Assembly (NCBI GenBank): GCA_963210315.1 | Contig: OY723272.1 | Span: 434,001-498,000 of the forward strand | DNA length: 64,000 nt | Direction: 5' to 3' | DNA from: Rhynchopus euleeides | Taxonomy: Eukaryota > Euglenozoa > Diplonemea > Diplonemida > Diplonemidae | Part shown: piece after piece, positions 18,160-29,600 of the stretch | Layout: every line of letters begins with the position of its first letter | Position numbering within the stretch: position 1 is the stretch's first letter | Translations under genes and position numbers: made by a program | The notes under the pieces: model-generated | What the model was told of the DNA's origin: nothing | What the model saw: only the letters and a program-made list of their open reading frames with translations | The model's database searches: none

Positions 18160-18295
18160 CGGATCCGCACCGAAACAGGTCGCTCAAGATCGCTCCGAGG
18201 TCGCTCACAGCTAACAGAGGTCGCTCCGCACCAAAACAGGCCGCTCAAGGTCGCTCAGCACCGAAACAGGTCGCTCCGAGGTCGCTCCTAGTAGT
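18160..18295. repeat. Degenerate cluster of GGTCGCTC octamers
   Basis: Irregular copies of AGGTCGCTC and AAACAGGTCGCTC, related to the regular 61-bp array at 20725-22100. Confidence 0.7.
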
Positions 18296-18299
18296 CCCT

Positions 18300-18840
18300 G
18301 CATCCGCACCAATCCAGCAGGTCTGCACGTCGCACAGCCAATCACCCACTGACACCCAGCGCAAAAAACGTGCACATCAACGCTCCGACCACACGCCACA
18401 ACCCCACACCCGACGCGCTACACCTCCGCGACTTCGGCTCGCACCCGCAACCGCACTATAGTCCCACTCACGACCCGCACACAGGACGTGGCGTTGGTTC
18501 CCACCCCCTTGTCCTCCACCCGCTGCCAAAACCAATCTGCAAAAGACCCCGCTCCCGCCCGGTCGACTCCCGGGTCGAGCGGAAACTGCCAGGAGACCCC
18601 GGAAGTGCACGACGACCGCACGCATCGCGTCGACCAGTACAGCAAGGCGTCTAGATCATACGACGACGGAAGGGCTAACGGGAGCACCCGGGTGATGCAG
18701 CAGTCAACCCTTAGCTTGACCAGGGAACCGGCCGGAAGTCGGCGCTCAGCCGAGCAGGGGGTTCTGAGAGACGGAGTGAATGGAAAAGCAAGTCTCCCAG
18801 CACCATCTTGCAATGTTAGTTCTCCATGAAGGTACCACAC
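18300..18840 (-). pseudogene. Unknown minus-strand protein family, copy 1
   Basis: The minus-strand frame at 18840-18418 contains LPAGSLVKLRVDCC, YDLDALLYWSTRCVRS, GAGSFADWFWQRV and SGTIVRLRVRAEVAEV. The copy at 19100-19620 has LRAGHLVKPGSLLP, CDRDALLLGGDATRA, GVSGFLSRLL and ECQLRVRAGVAAVSRVG. Similarity at protein level between diverged copies suggests a former coding sequence. A closer DNA copy lies at 22813-23400. No known domain; the continuation toward 18300 is in another frame. Confidence 0.4.
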
Positions 18841-18849
18841 CAGACATGG

Positions 18850-18920
18850 GAGCGGGGCCCGCGGCGGGGGCCCGGGGGGCCCGGGGGGTGCGCGCGGGGG
18901 GGGGCGGGGGGGCGCGGGTA
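18850..18920. repeat. Short GC-rich G-run cluster
   Basis: Irregular GGGGGGC/GCGGGGG units, a decayed version of the array at 19634-19831. Confidence 0.6.
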
Positions 18921-19099
18921 GGGTGGCCCTAGTCTTAGGATTTTAGCAGAGCAAAAAAGTGGGCAAAATTAAAGTGCTGTTTTTGGTCAGTTTTCCCCCT
19001 CTCGCACCCCTCCTGCCTGCCACAATGGGGTGGTGGGGCTGTTCCAGCACACATGCACCCTAGACACAGGGGGGCACGCAGCAGGTCGGCCTTTGGCAG

Positions 19100-19860
19100 C
19101 CTCAGGTACGAAGTCAGATGGTTCCGCCCTCGCGAACGCAGAATCCAACACTGTCCTCACCACACGGCGCCAAACCTGATCACCTGTCGGGGAAGTGTCA
19201 AAGCATTCGGACGTGTGTGGCTGCAAAAAATCGCGAAGTGCTCGCGAGTCACTGGGTAGGGTGGCGTCGGGACGGTCGGGAGGGGTTGGGGGAATGGGGC
19301 TGCCGACGCGCGACACCGCCGCGACTCCGGCTCGCACCCGCAACTGGCACTCCATCGGGAGGAGGCGACGCACACGCAGGACCCTTGTCGGGAGCTCCGC
19401 CCCCGCGTGCTCCGCCGCTGCACAAAGCAATCTGCTCAAGAACCCGCTCACGCCCAGTGGGGGGGGCGGCAGAAGACCCCAGAAGTCCACGAGTACCGCA
19501 CGCGTCGCGTCGCCACCCAGCAGCAAAGCATCTCGATCACACGGCGACTGAAAGCGAACGGCAGCGGCCAGGGGAGGCAGCAGTGAACCCGGCTTCACCA
19601 GGTGACCGGCCCGCAGCCGAGCGCGGGGGCGAGCGCGGGGGGTGCGCGGGGGGGGCGCGGGGGGGGCGCGGGGGGGCGCGGCGGGGCGCGGGGGGGCGCG
19701 GGGGGGCGCGGGGGGGCGCGGGGGGGCGCGGGGGGGCGCGGGGGGGCGCGGGGGGGCGCGGGGGGGCGCGGGGGGGCGCGGGGGGGCGCGGGGGGGCGCG
19801 GGGGGGCGCGGGGGGGCGCGGGGGGGCGCGGGCGGCTTCGCCGCCCGCGCCCCCACATGC
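19100..19860 (-). CDS. Unknown protein family, copy 2, open through the GC array
   Basis: A minus-strand frame of 351 codons (20042-18987). The region with cross-copy similarity is about 19620-19270 (LVKPGSLLP, CDRDALLL, VDFWGLLPPP, GVSGFLSRLL, RVRAGVAAVSRVG). Upstream, the GC array translates as PPAPPRAPPR repeats because three 10-bp units make ten codons; this part is probably not real protein. The end at 18987 lacks a counterpart in the other copies. Hypothetical; it could be a captured host gene fragment. Confidence 0.3.
19634..19831. repeat. GC-rich 10-bp tandem array (GGGGGGCGCG)
   Basis: About 20 copies, nearly perfect in the right half. It ends in the hairpin GGGCGGCTTCGCCGCCC. Confidence 0.9.
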
Positions 19861-19911
19861 CTCGTTAAAAATGGTCGCAATAGGCTTGCTCTGCCGCTCG
19901 CACTCAGAATA

Positions 19912-19968
19912 TAGTCGTCGGCTTTTCGTCCTGCCGAACACCACACCTTCAGTAGGCTGCCTCGATCC
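19912..19968. repeat. Border module 1 (CTTTTCGTCCTGCC...CTTCAG)
   Basis: GTCGTCGGCTTTTCGTCCTG followed by CCGAACACCACACCTTCAG. The same module lies at 22155, 23578 and 54351, each time at the edge of a satellite array. Confidence 0.8.
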
Positions 19969-20034
19969 AGCCCAGCAACAGCTAGGAAAAGCCAGAAAAC
20001 ACCTGTTCCTGACCGTCTCCAGCGACCAGCCATC

Positions 20035-20718
20035 TCCAGCAACCTCTAGCAACCTCTAGCAACCTCCAGCAACCTCTAGCAACCTCGAGCAACCTCTAGC
20101 AACCTCCAGCAACCTCGAGCAACCTCTAGCAACCTCTAGCAACCTCTAGCAACCTCCAGCAACCTCCAGCAACCTCGAGCAACCTCTAGCAACCTCCAGC
20201 AACCTCTAGCAACCTCCAGCAACCTCTAGCAACCTCGAGCAACCTCCAGCAACCTCCAGCAACCTCCAGCAACCTCCAGCAACCTCCAGCAACCTCCAGC
20301 AACCTCGAGCAACCTCCAGCAACCTCCAGCAACCTCTAGCAACTTCCAGCAACCGCGAGCAACCTCTAGCAACCTCCAGCAACCTCTAGCAACCTCGAGC
20401 AACCTCTAGCAACCTCCAGCAACCTCCAGCAACCTCGAGCAACCTCTAGCAACCTCGAGCAACCTCCAGCAACCTCCAGCAACCTCCAGCAACCTCCAGC
20501 AACCTCTAGGAACTTCCAGCAACCGCGAGCAACCTCTAGCAACCTCCAGCAACCTCTAGCAACCTCGAGCAACCTCGCGCAACCTCCAGCAACCTCTAGC
20601 AACCTCTAGCAACCTCTAGCAACCTCTAGCAACCTCTAGCAACCTCTAGCAACCTCCAGCAACCGCTAGCAACCTCGAGCAACCTCTAGCAACCTCCAGC
20701 AACCTCCAGCAACCTCCA
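20035..20718. repeat. 10-bp satellite AGCAACCTCY, first array
   Basis: About 68 units of AGCAACCTCT/C/G with rare variants (AACTTCC, AACCGCG). Lies inside element I. Same family as the two large arrays. Confidence 0.95.
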
Positions 20719-20724
20719 AACAAA

Positions 20725-22100
20725 GGTCGCTCAGCACCAAAACAGGTCGCTCAAGGTCGCTCCAAGGTCGCTCACAGCAAACAGAGGTCGCTCAGCACCA
20801 AAACAGGTCGCTCAAGGTCGCTCCGAGGTCGCTCACATCAAACAGAGGTCGCTCAGCACCAAAACAGGTCGCTCAAGGTCGCTCCAAGGTCCCTCACAGG
20901 AAACAGAGGTCGCTCAGCACCAGAACAGGTCGCTCAAGGTCGCTCCAAGGTCGCTCACATCAAACAGAGGTCGCTCAGCACCAAAACAGGTCGCTCAAGG
21001 TCGCTCCAAGGTCGCTCACATCAAACAGAGGTCGCTCAGCACCAAAACAGGTCGCTCAAGGTCGCTCCGAGGTCGCTCACATCAAACAGAGGTCGCTCAG
21101 CACCAAAACAGGTCGCTCAAGGTCGCTCCAAGGTCGCTCACACCAAACAGAGGTCGCTCAGCACCAGAACAGGTCGCTCAAGGTCGCTCCAAGGTCGCTC
21201 ACATCAAATAGAGGTCGCTCAGCACCAAAACAGGTCGCTCAAGGTCGCTCCAAGGTCGCTCACAGCAAACAGAGGTCGCTCAGCACCAAAACAGGTCGCT
21301 CAAGGTCGCTCCGAGGTCGCTCACATCAAACAGAGGTCGCTCAGCACCAGAACAGGTCGCTCAAGGTCGCTCCAAGGTCGCTCACAGCAAACAGAGGTCG
21401 CTCAGCACCAAAACAGGTCGCTCAAGGTCGCTCCGAGGTCGCTCACATCAAACAGAGGTCGCTCAGCACCAAAACAGGTCGCTCAAGGTCGCTCCAAGGT
21501 CCCTCACAGCAAACAGAGGTCGCTCAGCACCAGAACAGGTCGCTCAAGGTCGCTCCAAGGTCGCTCACATCAAACAGAGGTCGCTCAGCACCAAAACAGG
21601 TCGCTCAAGGTCGCTCCAAGGTCGCTCACATCAAACAGAGGTCGCTCAGCACCAAAACAGGTCGCTCAAGGTCGCTCCGAGGTCGCTCACATCAAACAGA
21701 GGTCGCTCAGCACCAAAACAGGTCGCTCAAGGTCGCTCCAAGGTCGCTCACACCAAACAGAGGTCGCTCAGCACCAGAACAGGTCGCTCAAGGTCGCTCC
21801 AAGGTCGCTCACATCAAATAGAGGTCGCTCAGCACCAAAACAGGTCGCTCAAGGTCGCTCCAAGGTCGCTCACAGCAAACAGAGGTCGCTCAGCACCAAA
21901 ACAGGTCGCTCAAGGTCGCTCCGAGGTCGCTCACACCAAACAGAGGTCGCTCAGCACCAGAACAGGTCGCTCAAGGTCGCTCCAAGGTCGCTCACAGCAA
22001 ACAGAGGTCGCTCAGCACCAGAACAGGTCGCTCAAGGTCGCTCCGAGGTCGCTCACAGCGAACAGAGGTCGCTCAGCACCAAAGTAGGTCGCTCACAGCT
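20725..22100. repeat. 61-bp satellite, ~22 units
   Basis: Each unit has four GGTCGCTC octamers in different spacers (AGCACCAAAACA, AA, CAA, ACATCAAACAGA). Diagnostic GGTCCCTCACAG variants at about 20888 and 21498 are 610 bp apart, that is ten units, so a ten-unit higher-order block was duplicated. Confidence 0.95.
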
Positions 22101-22154
22101 ACCAGACGCCCAGAATTTCAACTCACAGCAACCAGAAGTCAGCACAGGAGTATC

Positions 22155-22203
22155 TAGCCGTCGGCTTTTCGTCCTGCCCAACACCCCACCTTCAGGAGGC
22201 GTG
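22155..22203. repeat. Border module 2
   Basis: GCCGTCGGCTTTTCGTCCTG then CCCAACACCCCACCTTCAGG, just after the 61-bp array. The surrounding 22060-22812 matches 54240-54993. Confidence 0.8.
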
Positions 22204-22339
22204 CACTCCAACACTCTTAACAATCTGTTAAATGGAGGCATGCCCCTCACCACTCAGCCGCTGATGAGAGGAGCACCACACGTCAAGACGTGCCAGGTAC
22301 CACCTACTCACCAGGAGCTGCCCTGCCTTGGGAGCAGAG

Positions 22340-22812
22340 AATGGGGTTTAACATGCAGTCACCCCTCCAGACAGTGCAGTTGTGGTGTCTGGAGGGTCCC
22401 AAAACCCTTCGAAAACCCCCCAAAATAGGCCCAGAGGCCCCCCCAGGTCATTTTTCACCCAAAAAAGTGAAAATTTTGCACCCCAAAATTTCGCCCAAAA
22501 CCCATTTTTTTTTGGGTGTGGGTGTGCCTGGGGGCGGAAAAATGGTGTTTTGGGCGATAATTCGGGGTGAATTTTTTTTCGATTTTTCGCGAAAATCGTA
22601 TTGTGTTGAGGGCCGTCAGGCCGATTTTTGTGAAAAATACGATTTGCGACCTCCTGGCGAGCATTTCGGGAGTGCCCGTGCCTGCCCGTGCCTTCAGATA
22701 CCTCGAAATAATGATTTTTGGTCAGGGGCAGGTCGAGACAATGCGATTTTTTTTGCTGGCCCAGCTGTGCAATATTACGGTACACGCTGGTCCCGCAAAA
22801 CTTGCCATACCC
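22340..22812. repeat. Subterminal right-end region of element I
   Basis: Phrases GGTCCCAAAACCCTTCGAAA, TTTTGGGTGTGGGTGTG and AATGGTGTTTTGGGCGA recur in J at 54590-54760. No gene. It ends in CTTGCCATACCC. Confidence 0.75.
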
Positions 22813-23400
22813 GCTCCGAGGTCGCTCCTAGTAGTCCCTGCATCCGCACCCAATCCAGCAGGTCTGCACGTCGCACAGCCAATCACCCACTGACACCCAG
22901 CGCAAAAAACGTGCACACCAACACTCCGACCACACGCCACAACCCCACACCCGACGCGCGACACCTCCGCGACTTCGGCTCGCACCCGCAACCGCACTAT
23001 GGTCCCACTCACGACCCGCACACAGGACGTGGCGTTGGTTCCCACCCCCTTGTCCTCCACCCGCTGCCAAAACCAATCTGCAAAAGACCCCGCTCCCGCC
23101 CGGTCGACTCCCGGGTCGACCGGGAACTGCCAGGAGACCCCGGAAGTGCACGACGGACCGCACGCATCGCGTCGACCAGTACAGCAAGGCGTCTAGATCA
23201 TACGACGACGGAAGGGCTAACGGGAGCACCCGGGTGATGCAGCAGTCAACCCTTAGCTTGACCAGGGAACCGGCCGGAAGTCGGCCATCAGCCGAGCAGG
23301 GGGTTCTGAGAGACGGAGTGAATGGAAAAGCAAGTCTCCCAGCATCATCTTGCAATGTTAGTTCTCCATGAAGGTACCACACCAGACATGGGAGCGGGGC
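22813..23400. repeat. Duplicate of 18270-18870
   Basis: From CGCTCCGAGGTCGCTCCTAG to GACATGGGAGCGGGGCCCGC it repeats the segment of element I with few changes. It then joins directly to a shortened copy of the GC array and border region (19630-19985), so it is an internally deleted copy of 18270-19985. Carries copy 3 of the unknown minus-strand protein. Confidence 0.8.
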
Positions 23401-23402
23401 CC

Positions 23403-23517
23403 GCTGCGGGGGCGCGGGGGGGCGCGTGGGGGCGCGGGGGGGCGCGGGGGGGCGCGGGGGGGCGCGGGGGGGCGCGGGGGGGCGCGGGGGGGCGCGGGCG
23501 GCTTCGCCGCCCGCGCC
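23403..23517. repeat. GC-rich 10-bp array, second copy, with hairpin
   Basis: About nine GGGGGGCGCG units, then CGCGGGCGGCTTCGCCGCCC (10-bp stem, 3-base loop). Confidence 0.9.
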
Positions 23518-23577
23518 CCCACATGCCTCGTTGAGAATGGTCGCAATAGGCTTGCTCTGCCGCTCGCACTCAGAATC

Positions 23578-23632
23578 TAGTCGTCGTCTTTTCGTCCTGC
23601 CTAACACCACACCTTCAGGAGGCTGCCTCGAT
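23578..23632. repeat. Border module 3
   Basis: GTCGTCGTCTTTTCGTCCTG then CCTAACACCACACCTTCAGG, immediately before the large 10-bp array. Confidence 0.8.
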
Positions 23633-23635
23633 CCG

Positions 23636-26600
23636 AGTCTAGCAACCTCTAGCAACCTCCAGCAACCTCTAGCAACCTCCAGCAACCTCTAGCAACCTCC
23701 AGCAACCTCTAGCAACCTCTAGCAACCTCTAGCAACCTCGAGCAACCTCTGGCAACCTCCAGCAACCTCTAGCAACCTCCAGCAACCTCCAGGAACCTCT
23801 AGCAACCTCCAGCAACCTCCAGCAACCTCTAGCAACATCTGGCAACCTCTGGCAACCTCCAGTAACCTCTAGCAACCTCCAGCAACCTCCAGCAACCTCT
23901 AGCAACCTCCAGCAACCTCTAGCAACCTCGAGCAACCTCGAGCAACCTCTGGCAACCTCCAGCAACCTCTAGCAACCTCCAGCAACCTCTAGCAACCTCT
24001 AGCAACCTCTAGCAACCTCTAGCAACCTCTAGCAACCTCCAGCAACCTCTAGCAACCTCCAGCAACCTCTAGCAACCTCCAGCAACCTCCAGCAACCTCT
24101 CGCAACCTCTCGCAACCTCTAGCAACCTCCAGCAACCTCCAGCAACCTCTAGCAACCTCCAGCAACCTCGAGCAACCTCGAGCAACCTCTGGCAACCTCC
24201 AGCAACCTCTAGCAACCTCCAGCAACCTCTAGCAACCTCCAGCAACCTCTAGCAACCTCGAGCAACCTCGAGCAACCTCTGGCAACCTCCAGCAACCTCT
24301 AGCAACCTCCAGCAACCTCTAGCAACCTCGAGCAACCTCTAGCAACCTCCAGCAACCTGCAGCAACCTCGAGCAACCTCTAGCAACCTCGAGCAACCTCC
24401 AGTAACCTCCAGTAACCTCCAGCAACCTCCAGCAACCTCTAGCAACGTCGAGCAACCTCTAGCAACCTCCAGCAACCTCCAGCAACCTCCAGCAACCTGC
24501 AGCAACCTCTAGCAACCTCTAGCAACCTCGAGCAACCTCCAGTAAGCTCCAGCAACCTCCAGCAACCTCTCGCAACCTCTCGCAACCTCTCGCAACCTCT
24601 AGCAACCTCCAGCAACCTCTAGCAACCTCGAGCAACCTCTAGTAACCTCCAGCAACCTCTAGCAACCTCTAGCAACCTCGAGCAACCTCCAGCAACCTGC
24701 AGCAACCTCCAGCAACCTCTAGCAACCTCGAGCAACCTCTAGCAACCTCTAGCAACCTGCAGGAACCTCTAGCAACCTCCAGCAACCTCTAGCAACCTCT
24801 AGCAACCTCTGGCAACCTCCAGCAACCTCTAGCAACCTCCAGCAACCTCTAGCAACCTCCAGCAACCTCTAGCAACCTCCAGCAACCTCTAGCAACCTCG
24901 AGCAACCTCTGGCAACCTCCAGCAACCTCCAGCAACCTCTAGCAACCTCCAGCAACCTCTAGCAACCTCCAGCAACCTCTAGCAACCTCGAGCAACCTCT
25001 AGCAACCTCCAGCAACCTCCAGCAACCTCTAGCAACCTCCAGCAACCTCCAGCAACCTGCAGTAACCTCCAGCAACCTCTAGCAACCTCCAGCAACCTCC
25101 AGGAACCTCTAGCAACCTCCAGCAACCTCTAGCAACCTCTGGCAACCTCCAGCAACCTCTAGCAACCTCCAGCAACCTCTAGCAACCTCTAGCAACCTCC
25201 AGCAACCTCCAGCAACCTGCAGCAACCTCCAGCAACCTCTAGCAACCTCGAGCAACCTCTAGCAACCTCTAGCAACCTGCAGGAACCTCTAGCAACCTCC
25301 AGCAACCTCTAGCAACCTCTAGCAACCTCTGGCAACCTCCAGCAACCTCTAGCAACCTCCAGCAACCTCTAGCAACCTCCAGCAACCTCTAGCAACCTCC
25401 AGCAACCTCTAGCAACCTCTGGCAACCTCCAGCAACCTCCAGCAACCTCTAGCAACCTCCAGCAACCTCTAGCAACCTCCAGCAACCTCTAGCAACCTCG
25501 AGCAACCTCTAGCAACCTCCAGCAACCTCCAGCAACCTCTAGCAACCTCCAGCAACCTCCAGCAACCTGCAGTAACCTCCAGCAACCTCTAGCAACCTCT
25601 AGCAACCTCGAGCAACCTCCAGCAACCACCAGCAACCACCAGCAACCTCTAGCAACCTCCAGCAACCTCCAGGAACCTCTAGCAACCTCCAGCAACCTCT
25701 AGCAACCTCTGGCAACCTCCAGCAACCTCTAGCAACCTCCAGCAACCTCTAGCAACCTCTAGCAACCTCCAGCAACCTCCAGGAACCTCCAGCAACCTCT
25801 AGCAACCTCTAGCAACCTCCAGCAACCTCCAGCAACCTCTAGCAACCTCTGGCAACCTCCAGCAACCTCTAGCAACCTCTAGCAACCTCGAGCAACCTCT
25901 GGCAACCTCCAGCAACCTCTAGCAACCTCCAGCAACCTCCAGCAACCTGCAGCAACCTCCAGCAACCTCTAGCAACCTCAAGCAACCTCGAGCAACCTCG
26001 AGCAACCTCTAGCAACCTCTAGCAACCTCCAGAAACCTCTAGCAACCTCTGGCAACCTCCAGCAACCTCTAGCAACCTCCAGCAACCTCCAGCAACCTCT
26101 AGCAACCTCCAGCAACCTCTAGCAACCTCGAGCAACCTCTGGCAACCTCCAGCAACCTCCAGCAACCTCTAGCAACCTCCAGCAACCTCTAGCAACCTCC
26201 AGCAACCTCCAGCAACCTGCAGTAACCTCTAGCAACCTCTAGCAACCTCCAGCAACCTCCAGCAACCTCTAGCAACCTCCAGCAACCTCCAGCAACCTGC
26301 AGTAACCTCTAGCAACCTCTAGCAACCTCTAGCAACCCCCAGCAACCTCCAGCAACCTGCAGTAACCTCTAGCAACCTCTAGCAACCTCTAGCAACCTCC
26401 AGCAACCTCCAGGAACCTCTAGCAACCTCCAGCAACCTCTAGCAACCTCTGGCAACCTCCAGCAACCTCTAGCAACCTCCAGCAACCTCTAGCAACCTCT
26501 AGCAACCTCCAGCAACCTCCAGGAACCTCCAGCAACCTCTAGCAACCTCTAGCAACCTCCAGCAACCTCTAGCAACCTCTGGCAACCTCCAGCAACCTCT

Positions 26601-29600
26601 AGCAACCTCTAGCAACCTCGAGCAACCTCTGGCAACCTCCAGCAACCTCTAGCAACCTCCAGCAACCTCCAGCAACCTGCAGCAACCTCCAGCAACCTCA
26701 AGCAACCTCGAGCAACCTCGAGCAACCTCTAGCAACCTCCAGAAACCTCTAGCAACCTCCAGCAACCTCTAGCAACCTCTAGCAACCTCTGGCAACCTCC
26801 AGCAACCTCTAGCAACCTCCAGCAACCTCCAGCAACCTCTAGCAACCTCCAGCAACCTCTAGCAACCTCGAGCAACCTCTGGCAACCTCCAGCAACCTCC
26901 AGCAACCTCTAGCAACCTCCAGCAACCTCTAGCAACCTCCAGCAACCTCGAGCAACCTCTAGCAACCTCCAGCAACCTCTAGCAACCTCCAGCAACCTGC
27001 AGCAACCTCCAGCAACCTCTAGCAACCTCTAGCAACCTCTAGCAACCTCTAGCAACCTCGAGCAACCTCGAGCAACCTCCAGCAACCACCAGCAACCTCC
27101 AGCAACCTCCAGGAACCTCTAGCAACCTCCAGCAACCTCTAGCAACCTCTGGCAACCTCCAGCAACCTCTAGCAACCTCCAATAATCTCCAGCAACCTCT
27201 AGCAACCTCTGGCAACCTCCAGCAACCTCTAGCAACCTCCAATAACCTCTAGCAACCTCTAGCAACCTCTAGCAACCTCTGGCAACCTCCAGCAACCTGT
27301 AGCAACCTCCAGCAACCTCTAGCAACCTCCAGCAACCTCTACCAACCTCTAGCAACCTCTAGCAACATCGAGCAACCTCTAGCAACCTCCAGCAACCTCT
27401 AGCAACCTCGAGCAACCTCTAGCAACCTCCAGCAACCTGCAGCAACCTGCAGCAACCTCCAGCAACCTCTAGCAACCTCTAGCAACCTCCAGCAACCTCG
27501 AGCAACCTCTGGCAACCTCCAGCAACCTCTAGCAAGCTCCAGCAACCTCTAGCAACCTCTAGCAACCTCCAGCAACCTCTACCAACCTCTAGCAACCTCG
27601 AGCAACCTCTAGCAACCTCCAGCAACCTGCAGCAACCTGCAGCAACCTCCAGCAACCTCTAGCAACCTCTAGCAACCTCCAGCAACCTCGAGCAACCTCT
27701 GGCAACCTCCAGCAACCTCGAGCAACCTCTAGCAACCTCTAGCCACCTCTAGCAACCTCCAGCAACCTCCAGCAACCTCTAGCAACCTCTAGCAACCTCT
27801 AGCCACCTCTAGCAACCTCTAGCAACCTCTAGCAACCTCCAGCAACCTCTAGCAACCTCCAGCAACCTCTAGCAACCTCTAGCAACCTCTAGCAACCTCT
27901 GGCAACCTCCAGCAACCTCCAGCAACCTCTAGCAACCTCTAGCAACCTCTAGCAACCTCGAGCAACCTCTAGCAACCTCTAGCAACCTCCAGCAACCTCT
28001 AGCAACCTCCAGTAACCTCTAGCAACCTCCAGCAACCTGGAGCAACCTCTAGCAACCTCCAGCAACCTCTAGCAACCTCTAGCAACCTCCAGCAACCTCT
28101 AGCAACCTCGAGCAACCTCCAGCAAACTCTAGCAACCTCCAGCAACCTCTAGCAACCTCCAGCAACCTCTAGCAACCTGGAGCAACCTCTAGGAACCTCC
28201 AGCAACCTCGCGCAACCTCTAGCAACCTCTAGCAACCTCTAGCAACCTCTAGCAACCTCCAGCAACCTCTAGCAACCTCCAGCAACCTCTCGCAACCTCT
28301 AGCAACCTCCAGCAACCTCTAGCAACCTCCAGCAACCTCTAGCAACCTGGAGCAACCTCTAGCAACCTCCAGCAACCTCGAGCAACCTCCAGCAACCTCT
28401 AGCAACCTCTAGCAACCTCCAGCAACCTCTAGCAACCTCTAGCAACCTCCAGTAACCTCCAGCAACCTCCAGCAACCTCCAGCAACCTCTCGCAACCTCC
28501 AGCAACCTCGAGCAACCTCTAGCAACGTCTAGCAACCTCTAGCAACCTCCAGCAACCTCTCGCAACCTCTAGCAACCTCTAGCAACCTCCAGCAACCTCT
28601 AGCAACCTCCAGCAACCTCTAGCAAGCTCCAGCAACCTCTAGCAACCTCTAGCAACCTCGAGCAACCTCTGGCAACCTCCAGCAACCTCCAGCAACCTCT
28701 AGCAACCTCTGGCAACCTCGAGCAACCTCTAGCAACCTCTAGCAACCTCTAGCAACCTCCAGCAACCTCTAGCAACCTCCAGCAACCTCTCGCAACCTCT
28801 AGCAACCTCTAGCAACCTCCAGCAACCTCCAGCAACCTCTAGCAACCTCCAGCAACCTCTAGCAACCTCTGGCAACCTCCAGCAACCTCCAGCAACCTCT
28901 AGCAACCTCTGGCAACCTCGAGCAACCTCTAGCAACCTCTAGCAACCTCTAGCAACCTCCAGCAACCTCTAGCAACCTCCAGCAACCTCTCGCAACCTCT
29001 AGCAACCTCTAGCAACCTCCAGCAACCTCCAGCAACCTCTAGCAACCTCCAGCAACCTCTAGCAAGCTCCAGCAACCTCTAGCAACCTCTAGCAACCTCG
29101 AGCAACCTCTGGCAACCTCCAGCAACCTCCAGCAACCTCTAGCAACCTCCAGCAACCTCGAGCAACCTCTAGCAACCTCTAGCAACCTCTAGCCACCTCT
29201 AGCAACCTCTAGCAACCTCCAGCAACCTCCAGCAACCTCTAGCAACCTCGAGCAACCTCTAGCAACCTCTAGCAACCTCCAGCAACCTCTAGCAACCTCC
29301 AGCAACCTCTAGCAACCTCTAGCAACCTCTGGCAACCTCCAGCAACCTCCAGCAACCTCTAGCAACCTCTAGCAACCTCTAGCAACCTCGAGCAACCTCT
29401 AGCAACCTCTAGCAACCTCCAGCAACCTCTAGCAACCTCCAGCAACCTCTAGCAACCTCCAGCAACCTCTAGCAACCTGGAGCAACCTCTAGCAACCTCC
29501 AGCAACCTCTAGCAACCTCTAGCAACCTCCAGCAACCTCTCGCAACCTCTAGCAACCTCCAGCAACCTCTAGCAACCTCGAGCAACCTCCAGCAAACTCT

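Larger units (their letters stand above)
17566..22812. mobile_element. Element I: 5.2-kb relative of element J, filled with satellites
   Basis: The left end (AGGGGGTGGCAAG at 17567) matches the left end of J (36796), and similarity continues for about 200 bp (TATTGGTG-ATTTT, then CCAAATCGGG). The right end (CTTGCCATACCC at 22801) and about 750 bp before it (22060-22812) match J at 54240-54993. The interior holds no transposase: minus-strand protein copies (about 18300-18840, 19100-19620), a GC array, a 10-bp array and a 61-bp array. It is probably a non-autonomous derivative or an element that accumulated satellites. No clear TSD. Confidence 0.6.

Noticed and set aside
19537-20052. Proline-rich PPAPPRAPPR protein
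   Set aside because: It is the translation of the GC-rich 10-bp array, open on both strands and in several frames.
20035-20718. Telomeric repeat
   Set aside because: The 10-bp unit does not match TTTAGGG, TTAGGG or related telomere units and is internal.
20725-22100. CRISPR-like array
   Set aside because: The 61-bp unit has no unique spacers; the whole unit is repeated with point variants, and the context is eukaryotic.
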